From an uncultured Bilophila sp. (GTDB lineage: Bacteria > Desulfobacterota > Desulfovibrionia > Desulfovibrionales > Desulfovibrionaceae): a stretch of DNA of 39,757 nucleotides. How positions within the stretch are numbered: position 1 is the first letter of the stretch; every line of letters starts with the position of its first letter. Below are positions 14,766 to 23,755 of the stretch, one piece after another. Both the position numbers and the translations under genes were made by a program. The notes beneath the pieces are model-generated. The model was not told the DNA's origin and ran no database searches. It saw only the letters and a program-made list of their open reading frames with translations. The stretch lies in NCBI GenBank assembly GCA_910585945.1, contig CAJUHZ010000021.1:1-39757 (forward strand), in the 5' to 3' direction.

Positions 14766-16148
14766 CTACCGGGGCAGGCTGGCCGCCGAGGGGTTGGCGG
14801 CGAAACGCCGTTCCAGCACTCTCAAGCGTCCCGCAAGCAGCACGGCGGCGGTGGAAATGCCGACGATGAACGCGATCCAGAAGCCGGCCGGCCCCCGCGC
14901 GTCGCCAAAAAGGGATGTGCGCCCGAGCACGCAGCCGAGCGGCAGGGCGATCAGCCAGTAGGCCACAAGCGTGATGAAAAAAATGGCCCGCGTATCGTTG
15001 TACCCGCGCAGAATGCCCACGCTGACCACCTGAAACGCGTCCGTCCACTGATAGGCGGCGGCGTACAGCAGCAGATGCGTGGCCAGGGCAAAGACGGCAG
15101 GATCCTTGTTGTACATGACGGCAATGGGACCGCGCAGGGTGATCGTCACCACGGCGGTGATGAAGGCCGCCGCCAGAGAGAGCGCCAAGGCCGCGCGCGC
15201 CGTGCGTCGCACCATCTCGGGCGACTTGAGGCCGATGCCGTGGCCGGTGCGCACCGTGGCGGCAATGCCCAGAGACAACGGTATCATGAAGATGAAGGAA
15301 CTGAAATTCAGCGCCACCTGATGCCCGGCCACCACCACGGAGCCAAACGGCGCGATGAGCAGAGCCACGCCGGCAAAGAGCGAGACTTCGAGCAGGACGG
15401 CCAGCGCGCCCGGAAAGCCGATGCCCGCGATGCGGCGGATCATGGCCGGGTCCGGCCGGGTCCAGTTCTTCCGGGCAAGGAAGCCCCGGAATTCGCCGTG
15501 GCGGCGCACCTGATGGAGAATGACGAAAAACATCACCCAGTACACCAGCGCCGTGGCGTAGCCCGCGCCCACCCCGCCCAGGGCGGGGAAACCGAACTCA
15601 CCGAAAATCAGCACATAGTTGCAGGGAATATTGGCCAGCAGGCCGAGAAAGCCCGCGAGCATCGCCGGCCGCATCAGTCCCATGCCCTCGGCCCCGCAAC
15701 GCAGGCCCACAAAAAGCAGAAAGGGAACCCCGCCCCAGATGACGGCCCGCAGATAGCGGGCCGTCAGATCGGCCAGGCGGGCTTCCACGCCCAGGTCTTC
15801 CAGACAGTAGGAAAGCCCGAAGATGATCGCAATGAGCAGGACGGCCATGACCAGCGCCATGCCAAGGCCCTGCCGGATGACGTGCCCGCTTTTTTCCCCT
15901 TCGCCCGCGCCGCGCAATTGCGCCGTGATCGGCGTGACCGCCAGCAAAATCCCCTGAAAAAAAAGCACCAGGGGAATCCACAGCGAGCCGGCCAGGGCCA
16001 CGGCCGCCATGTCTTCCGGCCCCACGCGGCCGGTCATCACCATGTCCACAAAGCCCATTGAAACCATGGAAATCTGCGCCAGAAGCACCGGCGCGGCAAG
16101 GGCGATCAAGAGTCTGGCTTCCTCCAGACAGGCGCGAAAGGCCATCAT
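14766..16148 (-). CDS. MATE-family multidrug / toxic compound exporter
   Basis: Inner-membrane antiporter, 460 residues, twelve hydrophobic helices in two six-helix halves. MATE signatures include 'APVLLAQISMVSMGFVDMVMTGRVGPEDMAAVALAGSLW', 'LLAVTPITAQLRGAGE' and, in the second half, 'VAGHQVALNFSSFIFMIPLSLGIAATVRTGHGIG'. The NorM branch couples drug efflux to Na+ or H+. The start is ATG-ATG at 16148 with a GGAG site upstream. The gene follows the M16C protease on the same strand after a ~75 bp gap and may share its transcript. Substrate unknown. Confidence 0.92.
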   Translation of the reverse strand: MMAFRACLEEARLLIALAAPVLLAQISMVSMGFVDMVMTGRVGPEDMAAVALAGSLWIPLVLFFQGILLAVTPITAQLRGAGEGEKSGHVIRQGLGMALVMAVLLIAIIFGLSYCLEDLGVEARLADLTARYLRAVIWGGVPFLLFVGLRCGAEGMGLMRPAMLAGFLGLLANIPCNYVLIFGEFGFPALGGVGAGYATALVYWVMFFVILHQVRRHGEFRGFLARKNWTRPDPAMIRRIAGIGFPGALAVLLEVSLFAGVALLIAPFGSVVVAGHQVALNFSSFIFMIPLSLGIAATVRTGHGIGLKSPEMVRRTARAALALSLAAAFITAVVTITLRGPIAVMYNKDPAVFALATHLLLYAAAYQWTDAFQVVSVGILRGYNDTRAIFFITLVAYWLIALPLGCVLGRTSLFGDARGPAGFWIAFIVGISTAAVLLAGRLRVLERRFAANPSAASLPR

Positions 16149-16225
16149 TCAAAACTCCATACCCTGAAGCAGTCCCAGGGCATTTTCACCGTTTGCCGCG
16201 CCGGGGCCGGACCGCGGAACCGCCC

Positions 16226-19207
16226 CTACAGGAGGCGTGTTGCCGTCCAGCCGCGTTCGGCGGCGGCGTTTTCGGCGGCTGCCCCGCCAAGGACGCACAC
16301 CGTCCCGGCCCTGGCCGCTTCGGCCATGACGTCGGCAAACTCGTTGAAATCCTTCTGCGTGACGGCGAGCATCTGCTCGCGCATGGTCTGGCGCATTTCT
16401 TCCGTATCCCCGGCAAGGCGGCGGGCCAGCGAGGCCATGCCCCTGGCGTCCGGCAAAAGATAGGCGTCCAGATCGCCTATGGCCCCGATGATCGCCAGCT
16501 CAAGATCCCGGCGGGAAAGCCGAAGATCGCGGAGATAACCGGCGGAGCCGTCAAAGGCGGCCAGAGTGGCGTCCACATTGGGATCGCGATAGGAAACCTG
16601 GGTGAACGCGCCGCTCGCACGATCCAGCGTGCAGAACGCGCCGTACGCGCCGCCCCGCACCCGCACCTGATCCCACAGCCAGGCCATGCGCAAATGGCGG
16701 GCGATCACATGGGCCGCGCCGTTCCAGACGTAGCCGAGATCAAAGAGATTGCAGCCCTTGCCCACATAGTTGACCTGAGCGGGAACAAGCAGGGCTTCGC
16801 CCGTGCCCGGCGCGAACGGAACCGCCGCCCCGGCCGCGCCTTCGGCCGGATCGCCGCCTGTGGCGGGCGCAACGGCCCGGGCCGGCAGGGCTTCGGCCAG
16901 ACGCGCCGCGGCCGACAGCGCCCTGTCAAGGCCCGCCGCATCGGCCGTCAGATTGAGCAGCGCGCCGGCGCGCCGGATCACCAGTCCGCGCAGGCATTCC
17001 AGATCGGCCAGGACAGAAGGCCAGTCCGTGGCCAGACGCGCGCTCAGGGCGCGCAGACTTTCGAGGCAGGAAACCCCGCCCATGCGCTCGTTGATGCTTC
17101 CGGCCCCGCTCAGCCCGGCGCGCAGGCGCGTCGCCACAAGCCCGTGCCCGGCCGGAATGATCGACTGCTCCAGACGCGCGCGCTCTTCCAGCGCCATTTG
17201 CGTGAACCGGGAGCAGTCGTCAAGGCGGAGGTCAAGAAGCACTTCCCCGAGCAGGGCGAACAGATCGTCCGCCTTGTCCGCCGTGGCCTTGCCGCCGATC
17301 CGCAACGCGGTTACCGGCTTGCGGTCCCCAATACGGGTGAGAACCAGCGGGGCGGCGTCGATCCCGCCGGTTTTGGAGGCGAGCAGCGTGCCGAGTTCCA
17401 CAAAATCGTGCCGCGTGGTTCCCATTTCCGTCAGGCAGCGGCCAAAGAGCGGCACGAGCGGAAGCAGCCGGGCCGGCACGTCGTCAAGAGGAAGCAGCAG
17501 ATCGGCGTAGACGATGCCCGAAGTGTCGAGATCGTGCGTCAGCGTGGCAAAGCCGGCTTCGGAAGGCTCGATCAGGCGCTCGGGGATGCGCGCGTTTGTC
17601 CGCGGCAGATCGCTCACGGAAAGGCACGGAATAGACGCCAGAGCTTCCGGGCTGTCCGGCGCGGCCTGGGCCGCCCGAAGCGCCTCGGCGGTATCCGCAA
17701 GTTCCTGCTGTTCCGCAGGGTCCAGGCTGTCGCGGACGCGCGCGAGCCGCGCCTTTTCTTCCGCCTCCTTGCGGGCGGCGAAACCGGCGTCCGGCGTCAG
17801 AACCACCGTGGCCCGGTGGGGGTTGTCCAGAAACCAGCGGGAGATGGCGCTCTCGAACAGCCGTTCGCCGCGCGCAAGCCGTTCCTTGAGCCTGGCAAGG
17901 GGCGCTTCCCAGGCCAGGGGCGCAACGGGATCGCCGTCGTACAACCAGGTGGTCAGGCTGCGCAACATGGCCGCAAGCCCGCGCGGGAAACGGCCGGAAT
18001 TGTTTTCGCGAAGGTCGAATTCCACACTGTTGACGGCCGCTTCCACAGCCCGGGCCGGCACGCCGTTTTCAGCCAGATCGGCAAGCGTGTCCATGATCAG
18101 CACTTCCACTTCCTGAACGGAAGCGGGAGCGACGGAGCGGAGACCGGTGGAGAACACGGCCTGACGCAGATCCGTTTCCAGCCCGCCCCCGGCCAGATCC
18201 TCGCCAAGACCCGATTCAATGAGCGCCTTGCGCAAGGGCGAGCCGGGCAGGCCCATGAGGATATGCTCCAGCATTTCCAGCAGCAGGGTCTCCTCACAGT
18301 CGGCGGTTTCGCACAGCAGCCAGTTTACGGTGATGTGCCCCTTGTCCGCCCCGTTGTCAGCCTGCTCCTCTCCCGTCTCTTCCCCCGCGCCGGCGGCAAA
18401 GGGGAACTCCAGCAGGCGCGGCGCGTCCAGGCGCGGCTGCAAGGGAACGGCGCTGTCCGGCTCGCGTTTCGCAAAGCGGTTCAGATACGGTTCCAGCAGG
18501 GCGAAACGCCGCTCTTCCGGATCGTCGCCCCAGAAAAAGAAACGGGCATTGGAAGGATGGTAATGGGTGGCGTGGAAATTCCGGAACGCCTCATACGTCA
18601 GGTTGGGGATGACGTCCGGATCGCCGCCGGAATCAAGACCGTAGGTGGTGTCCGGAAAAAGCGCCTGCTGCGAGCGCTCCATGAGCACCGAATCGGGAGA
18701 GGAATAAACCCCCTTCATCTCGTTGAAAACCACGCCCTTGCAGATCAGTTCCGAAGCGCCGTCCGCGCCGGACGCCGGCTCGAAATGCCAGCCCTCCTGG
18801 CGGAAGGTGTCCTCGCTGATGCGGGGAAAAAACACCGCGTCCAGATAGACGTCCGCCAGATTGTAAAAATCCTGAAGGTTGGCGCTGGCCACAGGGTAGC
18901 AGGTCTTGTCCGGAAAGGTGAACGCATTGAGGAAGGTCTGGAGAGACCCCTTGAGCAATTCGGCGAACGGTTCTTTCACCGGGTACTTTTCCGAACCGCA
19001 CAGCACCGAATGTTCAAGGATGTGGGCCACGCCCGTGGAATCCTGCGGCGGCGTGCGAAAGGCGACGCCGAAACACTTGTTTTCATCGCCGTTGCAGACG
19101 GAAAGAACTTCCGCGCCTGTGGCGTCGTGCCGCCAGAGGCCGACTGTGCCGGAAACCTCGGAGAGGCTCGTTTGCCGGATCAATGTGAAACCGTGGCTCT
19201 GTCGCAT
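16226..19207 (-). CDS. M16C metalloprotease (presequence-protease / PreP-like)
   Basis: Large zinc peptidase of 993 residues, the length of the single-chain M16C family (PreP, falcilysin, Cym1). The inverted zinc motif HxxEH is HILEH at residues 62-66 of this start, followed by 'SVLCGSEKYPVKEPFAELLKGSLQTFLNAFTFPDKTCYP', a segment strongly conserved in PreP. The protein continues with the M16 inactive domain, the M16C-associated domain and the C-terminal arginine/tyrosine region ('RVRGGAYGAF'). Family members degrade unfolded peptides in a closed chamber. No signal peptide is seen, so it is probably cytosolic. The ATG at 19207, with AAGGAC upstream, is preferred over an in-frame TTG at 19231. 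Confidence 0.93.
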   Translation of the reverse strand: MRQSHGFTLIRQTSLSEVSGTVGLWRHDATGAEVLSVCNGDENKCFGVAFRTPPQDSTGVAHILEHSVLCGSEKYPVKEPFAELLKGSLQTFLNAFTFPDKTCYPVASANLQDFYNLADVYLDAVFFPRISEDTFRQEGWHFEPASGADGASELICKGVVFNEMKGVYSSPDSVLMERSQQALFPDTTYGLDSGGDPDVIPNLTYEAFRNFHATHYHPSNARFFFWGDDPEERRFALLEPYLNRFAKREPDSAVPLQPRLDAPRLLEFPFAAGAGEETGEEQADNGADKGHITVNWLLCETADCEETLLLEMLEHILMGLPGSPLRKALIESGLGEDLAGGGLETDLRQAVFSTGLRSVAPASVQEVEVLIMDTLADLAENGVPARAVEAAVNSVEFDLRENNSGRFPRGLAAMLRSLTTWLYDGDPVAPLAWEAPLARLKERLARGERLFESAISRWFLDNPHRATVVLTPDAGFAARKEAEEKARLARVRDSLDPAEQQELADTAEALRAAQAAPDSPEALASIPCLSVSDLPRTNARIPERLIEPSEAGFATLTHDLDTSGIVYADLLLPLDDVPARLLPLVPLFGRCLTEMGTTRHDFVELGTLLASKTGGIDAAPLVLTRIGDRKPVTALRIGGKATADKADDLFALLGEVLLDLRLDDCSRFTQMALEERARLEQSIIPAGHGLVATRLRAGLSGAGSINERMGGVSCLESLRALSARLATDWPSVLADLECLRGLVIRRAGALLNLTADAAGLDRALSAAARLAEALPARAVAPATGGDPAEGAAGAAVPFAPGTGEALLVPAQVNYVGKGCNLFDLGYVWNGAAHVIARHLRMAWLWDQVRVRGGAYGAFCTLDRASGAFTQVSYRDPNVDATLAAFDGSAGYLRDLRLSRRDLELAIIGAIGDLDAYLLPDARGMASLARRLAGDTEEMRQTMREQMLAVTQKDFNEFADVMAEAARAGTVCVLGGAAAENAAAERGWTATRLL

Positions 19208-19309
19208 AAAAACAGTCCTTGTCTCGCGCAATGCATATGTTTGAGGAGGGTCATAAAAAAACGGGACAGAAGGTCTGCCCCGTTTGCGTACGCATGAAAA
19301 ACAGCGAAG

Positions 19310-19702
19310 TCAGCAATTGGCGGCGCGCAGGGTTTCCTCCACCAGATCGAGCATGGGAACGCCTTCCCCCTCCCTGTCCAGACCGGTGAGGGCGCGCACG
19401 GCGAGCATGAGCATTTCAAGCTCCAGGGTGATTTCCGTCTTCCCGTCACTCATGGTGCAGGTCTTTCCGTGCAGGGCGACCCGGTAGGCCCGGCGGCTGC
19501 GCTGGCGCCCCGTGCCCGTGATGATGGAATAAACGTATTCGTTGGTCTCGGTGATGTACAGGTTCTGCCGGGTGAGAACGCCGGTTTCCTCATCGTACCA
19601 GGATCCGCCGGCGAACTGTCTGCCGGAAAAGGCGATCTCCGCGCCATTGTCCAGGCGGAGCGCCATACTTTCCCAAGCCCCCTGGGGCGAGCCGTCAATC
19701 AT
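19310..19702 (-). CDS. Conserved-looking hypothetical protein (130 aa)
   Basis: 130 residues, no signal peptide or transmembrane segment. It appears beta-rich in the first two-thirds ('AEIAFSGRQFAGGSWYDEETGVLTRQNLYITE', 'RRAYRVALHGKTCTMSDGKTEITLELEML') and helical at the end, closing on a cysteine. I do not recognise a family. The alternating strand pattern and GC-rich codon use like the neighbours support a real gene. It precedes the M16C protease on the same strand, 100 bp away. A candidate promoter (TTGACA, 18 nt, TATTGC) lies about 90 bp upstream. Confidence 0.65.
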   Translation of the reverse strand: MIDGSPQGAWESMALRLDNGAEIAFSGRQFAGGSWYDEETGVLTRQNLYITETNEYVYSIITGTGRQRSRRAYRVALHGKTCTMSDGKTEITLELEMLMLAVRALTGLDREGEGVPMLDLVEETLRAANC

Positions 19703-19732
19703 GCTGTTTCCCCTTGATGCAGAGTCCGATCC

Positions 19733-19774
19733 CCGGCCTGCGTCACCGGCCTTGCGTCACCGGCCTGCGTCCAC
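19733..19774 (+). repeat. Three tandem 13-14 bp repeats (ccggcctgcgtca)
   Basis: ccggcctgcgtca, ccggccttgcgtca and ccggcctgcgtcc in direct succession, in the leader of the hypothetical gene at 19310-19702. Length variation here would alter the promoter-to-start distance. Confidence 0.6.
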
Positions 19775-19791
19775 ACCCCGAGCATAGAGGA

Positions 19792-19821
19792 GCAATACCC
19801 TATACCCAATGCTGCTGTCAA
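19792..19821 (-). promoter_or_regulatory. Candidate promoter of the 130-aa hypothetical gene
   Basis: Minus strand TTGACA (19821-19816), 18-nt spacer, TATTGC (19797-19792). The -35 box is perfect, the -10 box is moderate. Confidence 0.45.
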
Positions 19822-19847
19822 CGGCCGCGGTTTTTTAACAGCCTCCG

Positions 19848-20231
19848 TTTATCATTGGAAAACAATATGTTAGAATAATTCTAGAGATTTTCCTCTATGC
19901 GGGGAGAAATGTGCCGCACAAACGAATCCCATGCGCGGGCCGCGTTTTCCGCGAATCCGTTCAGGGGAGAATGGTGGTTTTTCATGCCTTGCCGGCCGGG
20001 AACCATCAGGAGTTCCCGGCCGGGATTCCACAACTCATTTCCTGCTTCAGCCCCGGGCAGAAGCAGGAGATCATTCGCCAAAAAATGTGGTTTTTGGCTT
20101 GTTCACAACGCTTTCGCGCCACGCCAGACGGCAGGCTGGCGCAAAAGTCATTATCATGGGAATCATGAAATGACGTCTTGATAAACTTGCAGGCTGGCGC
20201 TCCGAACATGAACTGTTTCGGAGCGCCAGCC
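19848..20231. other. Gene-free region with a series of stable hairpins
   Basis: Between the hypothetical gene and the chemoreceptor gene there is no convincing ORF. Instead there are consecutive inverted repeats: 19992-20003/20012-20023 (12 bp perfect), 20040-20048/20060-20068 (9 bp), 20077-20084 with tttttggc near 20091-20098 (8 bp), 20116-20142 (9 bp with a bulge) and 20192-20204/20219-20231 (13 bp perfect). A possible plus-strand promoter (TTTATC, 17 nt, TAGAAT at 19871-19876) precedes them. A frame from 19909 with a GGGGAGA site exists but crosses all the hairpins. The last hairpin may also terminate the chemoreceptor transcript. A structured RNA is possible. Confidence 0.4.
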
Positions 20232-20309
20232 GTCAGGCGCAATCCTGGCGCGGCGAAGCAGCCGCCGTGAACGAGCCGAAATCACGCTTTCGGTGAAGCG
20301 ATTCCGACA

Positions 20310-22436
20310 CTAATTGCTTTTCATTTCCCTGATAAGGTTGTCAAGCTCCTGGGCCTGCTGCCCAAGGTTGAGCACCACTTCGTCCGACGCCTGCATGGCG
20401 GACGCTGTCTCGGAAGCGATGCGGCTGACTTCCTCAATGGAACGGTTGATCTCCTCGCTGGTGGCCGACTGCTCTTCGCTGGCCGTGGCGATGGCCCGGA
20501 TCTGATCCGATTCGCTGTCCACCAGAGAAACGATTTCCGACAGCGCCATGCCCGAATTGTTGGCCAGAGCGGTCACATCGTCCACCATGCGCACGGTGTT
20601 CTCCACCTTGGCCATGTTCTTGGCCGTGCCGTCCTGAATGCCGCGAATGGCCTGGCCGACCTGCGCCGTGGCCTGCATGGTCTTTTCGGCCAGCTTCCTT
20701 ACTTCGTCGGCCACCACGGCGAAGCCGCGTCCGGCCTCGCCGGCGCGGGCGGCCTCGATGGCGGCGTTCAGGGCGAGAAGGTTGGTTTGATCCGCAATGT
20801 CGGAAATGACGTTGAGGATGGCGCCGATGGATTCGGCCTTGCGGCTCAGGTCTTCCATTTCCGCCCTGAGTTCTTCCGCGCCGCTGTTGATGGTGGCCAT
20901 GCCGGCCACAACCTTTTGCACTTCGCTGGATCCGGCGGCGGCCTTGTCCCGCGCCTGGTTCGAGGCTTCGGCCGTGGTGCCGGCGTTTCTCGCCACTTCA
21001 AGCACGGTGCTGTTCATTTCTTCCATGGCCGTCGCGGTTTCGCTGATGCGGGCGGCCTGTTCCTGCGCGCCAAGGCTGGCCTGCCTCACCTGGTTGGCCA
21101 GTTCTTCCGATGCCTTGCTCACGCCGGCGACAACGCTCTCAAGCCGCGCCGCGGCATCAAGCATGCCCTGGCGCTTGGCCTGTTCGGCTTCCTTCCTGGC
21201 TTTTTCCGCTTCGCTCATGGCCCGGGTGGCTTCCGCCTGACGGCGCTGCGCCTCTTCGGTGGCGGCGGCCGCGTCCCTGATGCGCTGGGAGAGCGTGCCG
21301 ACCATGCTGTTCAGGGCGTCGGCCAAACGGCCCACTTCGTCCTTCTGACAGATGTCAAGCGTGCGATCCAGATTGCCCGCGGCCACCATTCCGGCAAAGT
21401 CGACGCTCTTGCGCAACGGGCCGGTGATAAGACGGGCGAGCGTCCAGGAAAGGAGGCCGCCGATGAGCACGGCGACGATCAGGCCGCCGGTCAGCAACGA
21501 GATGGCCCCATGCGCGATTTCACTGTTGACCAGGCAACGCGCCTTCACATCTTCAAAACCGCCGACAGCGGACAGGGTGGCGTTCTTGAGCACAACATCG
21601 CCCACGCTTTCCGCCTGCTTGAGCAGCGCCTCAAGCTCGCGCCAGTCGGCGAGCATCTTCTCGAAGGCATCGTGGTAACGCTCGGCGGCCTCGATGGCCG
21701 TGGCCGCCAGACCGGCGTTTTCGGCCTTCACCTGCGACTTGAACTCGTTCAGTCCGGCAAGAAGCGGCTTGAAGAGTTCGCCCACCTGCTCGCCGCTGTG
21801 CACGTCGCGCAGAGCCTGCATCCGGTTGTTCTCCAGCCGGATCCTGTACGCCAGGGTCAGCGTCTCGTAACCGTGACGGATATTGCGCATGCGCGCCGCG
21901 GCATCCGAGGCGACGAAACTGCCGCGCATGTCGCTGTCCAGCAGGTTTCCGCTGGACTGCAACACCTTCTCGACAGAAGATATCAGCGCGTTTCCGGCCT
22001 GGCGAAGCTGCACGCGCAGCTCATCCACATGCGTGACGCTCCCGCGCATCTTTTCCACCAGTGCGCGATACGCGCCGACGTTGTGACGGATCTCCGCGTT
22101 TCTTTCCGCAAGCTCGGTCAGGAAGGGAAAGGCCGCGACAAGCTTGTCGACTTCGCCGGAGAGGCGGTCCATCTCGTCCATCTGTTCCTGAGACTTGCGG
22201 TAGTACTGCTCGTCCCCGGTATTGGTGAAGTTCAGCACGGCCTCTCTGAGCACCCGCGTGGCGCGCTCATACTGGACGGCGAAGTTCACTTCGGGAACAA
22301 ATACCTCTGAAATGAGGGTCGATCCCTGATCCTGCTCCTTCATTTTCCAGATGGCCATGCCGCCCAAAAGGCACGAGATGCAGAGGATGACGGCGAAACC
22401 AATGCCGAGCTTGACGCCGAGACTGAGATTTTTCAT
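20310..22436 (-). CDS. Methyl-accepting chemotaxis protein
   Basis: Chemoreceptor of 708 residues. Order: short cytoplasmic tail; TM1 (about 8-28); a ~275-residue periplasmic helical bundle of 4HB/TarH type; TM2 (about 308-330); HAMP domain (to about 385); a coiled-coil linker rich in A/E/K/R; and the cytoplasmic signalling domain with the invariant tip 'ILNVISDIADQTNLLALNAAIEAARAGEAGRGFAVVADEVRKLAEKT'. It signals to CheA/CheW. No C-terminal CheR-docking pentapeptide is seen. The ATG at 22436 has AGAAGGA upstream and places the signal anchor at the N-terminus. The ligand is unknown and no che genes are nearby. Confidence 0.93.
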   Translation of the reverse strand: MKNLSLGVKLGIGFAVILCISCLLGGMAIWKMKEQDQGSTLISEVFVPEVNFAVQYERATRVLREAVLNFTNTGDEQYYRKSQEQMDEMDRLSGEVDKLVAAFPFLTELAERNAEIRHNVGAYRALVEKMRGSVTHVDELRVQLRQAGNALISSVEKVLQSSGNLLDSDMRGSFVASDAAARMRNIRHGYETLTLAYRIRLENNRMQALRDVHSGEQVGELFKPLLAGLNEFKSQVKAENAGLAATAIEAAERYHDAFEKMLADWRELEALLKQAESVGDVVLKNATLSAVGGFEDVKARCLVNSEIAHGAISLLTGGLIVAVLIGGLLSWTLARLITGPLRKSVDFAGMVAAGNLDRTLDICQKDEVGRLADALNSMVGTLSQRIRDAAAATEEAQRRQAEATRAMSEAEKARKEAEQAKRQGMLDAAARLESVVAGVSKASEELANQVRQASLGAQEQAARISETATAMEEMNSTVLEVARNAGTTAEASNQARDKAAAGSSEVQKVVAGMATINSGAEELRAEMEDLSRKAESIGAILNVISDIADQTNLLALNAAIEAARAGEAGRGFAVVADEVRKLAEKTMQATAQVGQAIRGIQDGTAKNMAKVENTVRMVDDVTALANNSGMALSEIVSLVDSESDQIRAIATASEEQSATSEEINRSIEEVSRIASETASAMQASDEVVLNLGQQAQELDNLIREMKSN

Positions 22437-22966
22437 ACACAATCCTTCTGTTATTTGCGCCGCCCCCCCGGAAAAAACCGTCGGCCGCGCTCGTTGCCGG
22501 TGTTCCTGCGGGGAACACGCTTCCCGCACGTCATGGCGGCTTCAGCCCGCGCGGCATGAAGCGACGGCGTGCGGCATTCAAAAAAATGCTTCGGGCCGAC
22601 TGGCGCGAAATCAGAATCAGGGGCCGCCGGCCGGAAAATTTCGACTTCTCCCAAACGGCGTTTGCTGAAACGCCGGCTTAGAATATACAATGGAAAGTAT
22701 GTTGTCCAGAAAGTACGCCTTATCCGGCAAAAATCAGGCAAATACCCGGAAAAATCTCGTGGAGGCTACATGCCGGGACAGTCGCGCAAGGCGGCGAACC
22801 CCATAAAAACAACAAGGAGAACCACTCTTAATCTGAATAAATCGTTTGTTATTTCAAATAATTATTTTCATCGGCACGATCTTTCCGCAATGCGGCGGAG
22901 ATCTCTTGCCAGACAGAGCCGTTGCTTTTATACTTGCGCGCATATACGTTCTCAAGGAGAAAAAAC
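22437..22966. other. Intergenic region with divergent promoters
   Basis: Separates the chemoreceptor gene (-) from the secreted-protein gene (+). It holds a candidate minus-strand promoter (TGGACA 22708-22703, 17 nt, TATTCT 22685-22680), a hairpin cggcgttt (22656-22663) / aaacgccg (22668-22675) in the resulting leader, and the plus-strand promoter listed separately. Frames across it lack homology; one with a GTGGAGG site (ATG 22769) runs out of frame into the next gene and is probably fortuitous. Confidence 0.45.
22906..22934 (+). promoter_or_regulatory. Sigma-70-type promoter of the secreted-protein gene
   Basis: TTGCCA (22906-22911), 17-nt spacer, TATACT (22929-22934). Strong match. Transcription would start near 22941, giving a ~25-nt leader with an AAGGAGA ribosome site (22954-22960) before the ATG at 22967. 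Confidence 0.65.
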
Positions 22967-23452
22967 ATGCGTATTTTGTTCGGTAAAGTCGCCCTTGCGT
23001 CCGCGCTCGTCATGCTGATGGCGGCTCTGGTTGTGCCGGCGCAAGCCGCGGAAGTGAAAAACGCCTATTTCAGCCTTGAACTGCCTGACGGATGGATTCA
23101 GCCCCAGCCCGCCCAGGAGGTCAACGGCTCGGCAGTCGTCGTGGTCGCCAACCAGAAGAGCGGCACGGCCGTCTCCATCAGCGTGATGGCCGCCCCCATG
23201 AGCGCCAAGGATATCGCCACCCAGACCATGGCCAACATGAAGACGGGCGGCATGCAGGTGGAAGAACCCAGGGAAAGGGACGGCCTGTACGAAGCCGCCT
23301 TCAGCAAGGGCGCGGCCAAGGGCATGTCGTGGTTCGGCGCCAACGGCAAGGCGTGCGCCGTGACCACGGTGATCGGCAAATCCGTGGATGACGCCAAGGT
23401 TCTGCTCAAGGGACTGAAGCCGGTCGATGCCTCGCTCTTTCCGAAGTTCTAG
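22967..23452 (+). CDS. Exported 161-residue protein of unknown function
   Basis: A Sec signal peptide spans about residues 1-27 (basic MRILFGK, hydrophobic core, cleavage after AQA). The mature ~134-residue domain ('YFSLELPDGWI', repeated V/S strands, 'AFSKGAAKGMSWFGANGKACAVTTVIG') looks like a small beta-sheet periplasmic domain resembling PsbP/DcrB-like folds, but I cannot assign a family with confidence. One cysteine in the mature part. It is monocistronic: its own promoter upstream and a terminator hairpin at 23635-23674. Confidence 0.8.
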   Translation: MRILFGKVALASALVMLMAALVVPAQAAEVKNAYFSLELPDGWIQPQPAQEVNGSAVVVVANQKSGTAVSISVMAAPMSAKDIATQTMANMKTGGMQVEEPRERDGLYEAAFSKGAAKGMSWFGANGKACAVTTVIGKSVDDAKVLLKGLKPVDASLFPKF

Positions 23453-23755
23453 GGGCGGCTCCCATTGGCAAAGCTGTCCGCGAAAAGCCGAATTTTTCCG
23501 GCCGACAAGGGCAAGCAGCGGCTGAATGTACCGAACATGCGGTCAATGTGGCCCTGCCGCCGCCGGACGCAAAAACGGCTTTGCGGCAGGCGGATTCGTG
23601 AGGGCTGACCCTTGAGTCAGGACTCATTCGCAGACCTTGCCGGCTGGATCGTGATTCAGCCGGCAAGGCGTTTTCATGATCTCTGCTTCCAGCTTTCTTC
23701 ATGCGCGGGGATGCGCCGCAACGGGCCGGTTCTTCAGGCATGACCCCTCCCGGCA
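23453..23755. other. Intergenic region downstream of the secreted-protein gene
   Basis: About 300 bp between the plus-strand secreted-protein gene and the minus-strand lipoate ligase. It holds a weak GC-rich stem near 23550-23588 and the terminator listed separately. No gene is seen. Confidence 0.5.
23635..23674 (+). terminator. Terminator hairpin after the secreted-protein gene
   Basis: Perfect 12-bp stem ccttgccggctg (23635-23646) / cagccggcaagg (23657-23668), then CGTTTTC. It lies ~180 nt after the stop codon. Confidence 0.6.

Noticed and set aside
19897..20181. A 94-codon frame with GGGGAGA before its second ATG (19909).
   Set aside because: The frame is threaded through several stable hairpins and its residue composition (rich in R, P, S, W, H) looks like translated structured DNA. 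Better described as a hairpin-rich region.
22569..23018. A plus-strand frame upstream of the secreted protein, with a GTGGAGG site before an internal ATG at 22769.
   Set aside because: It crosses the promoter and start of the secreted-protein gene in another frame, changes composition halfway and shows no domain or regular periodicity.
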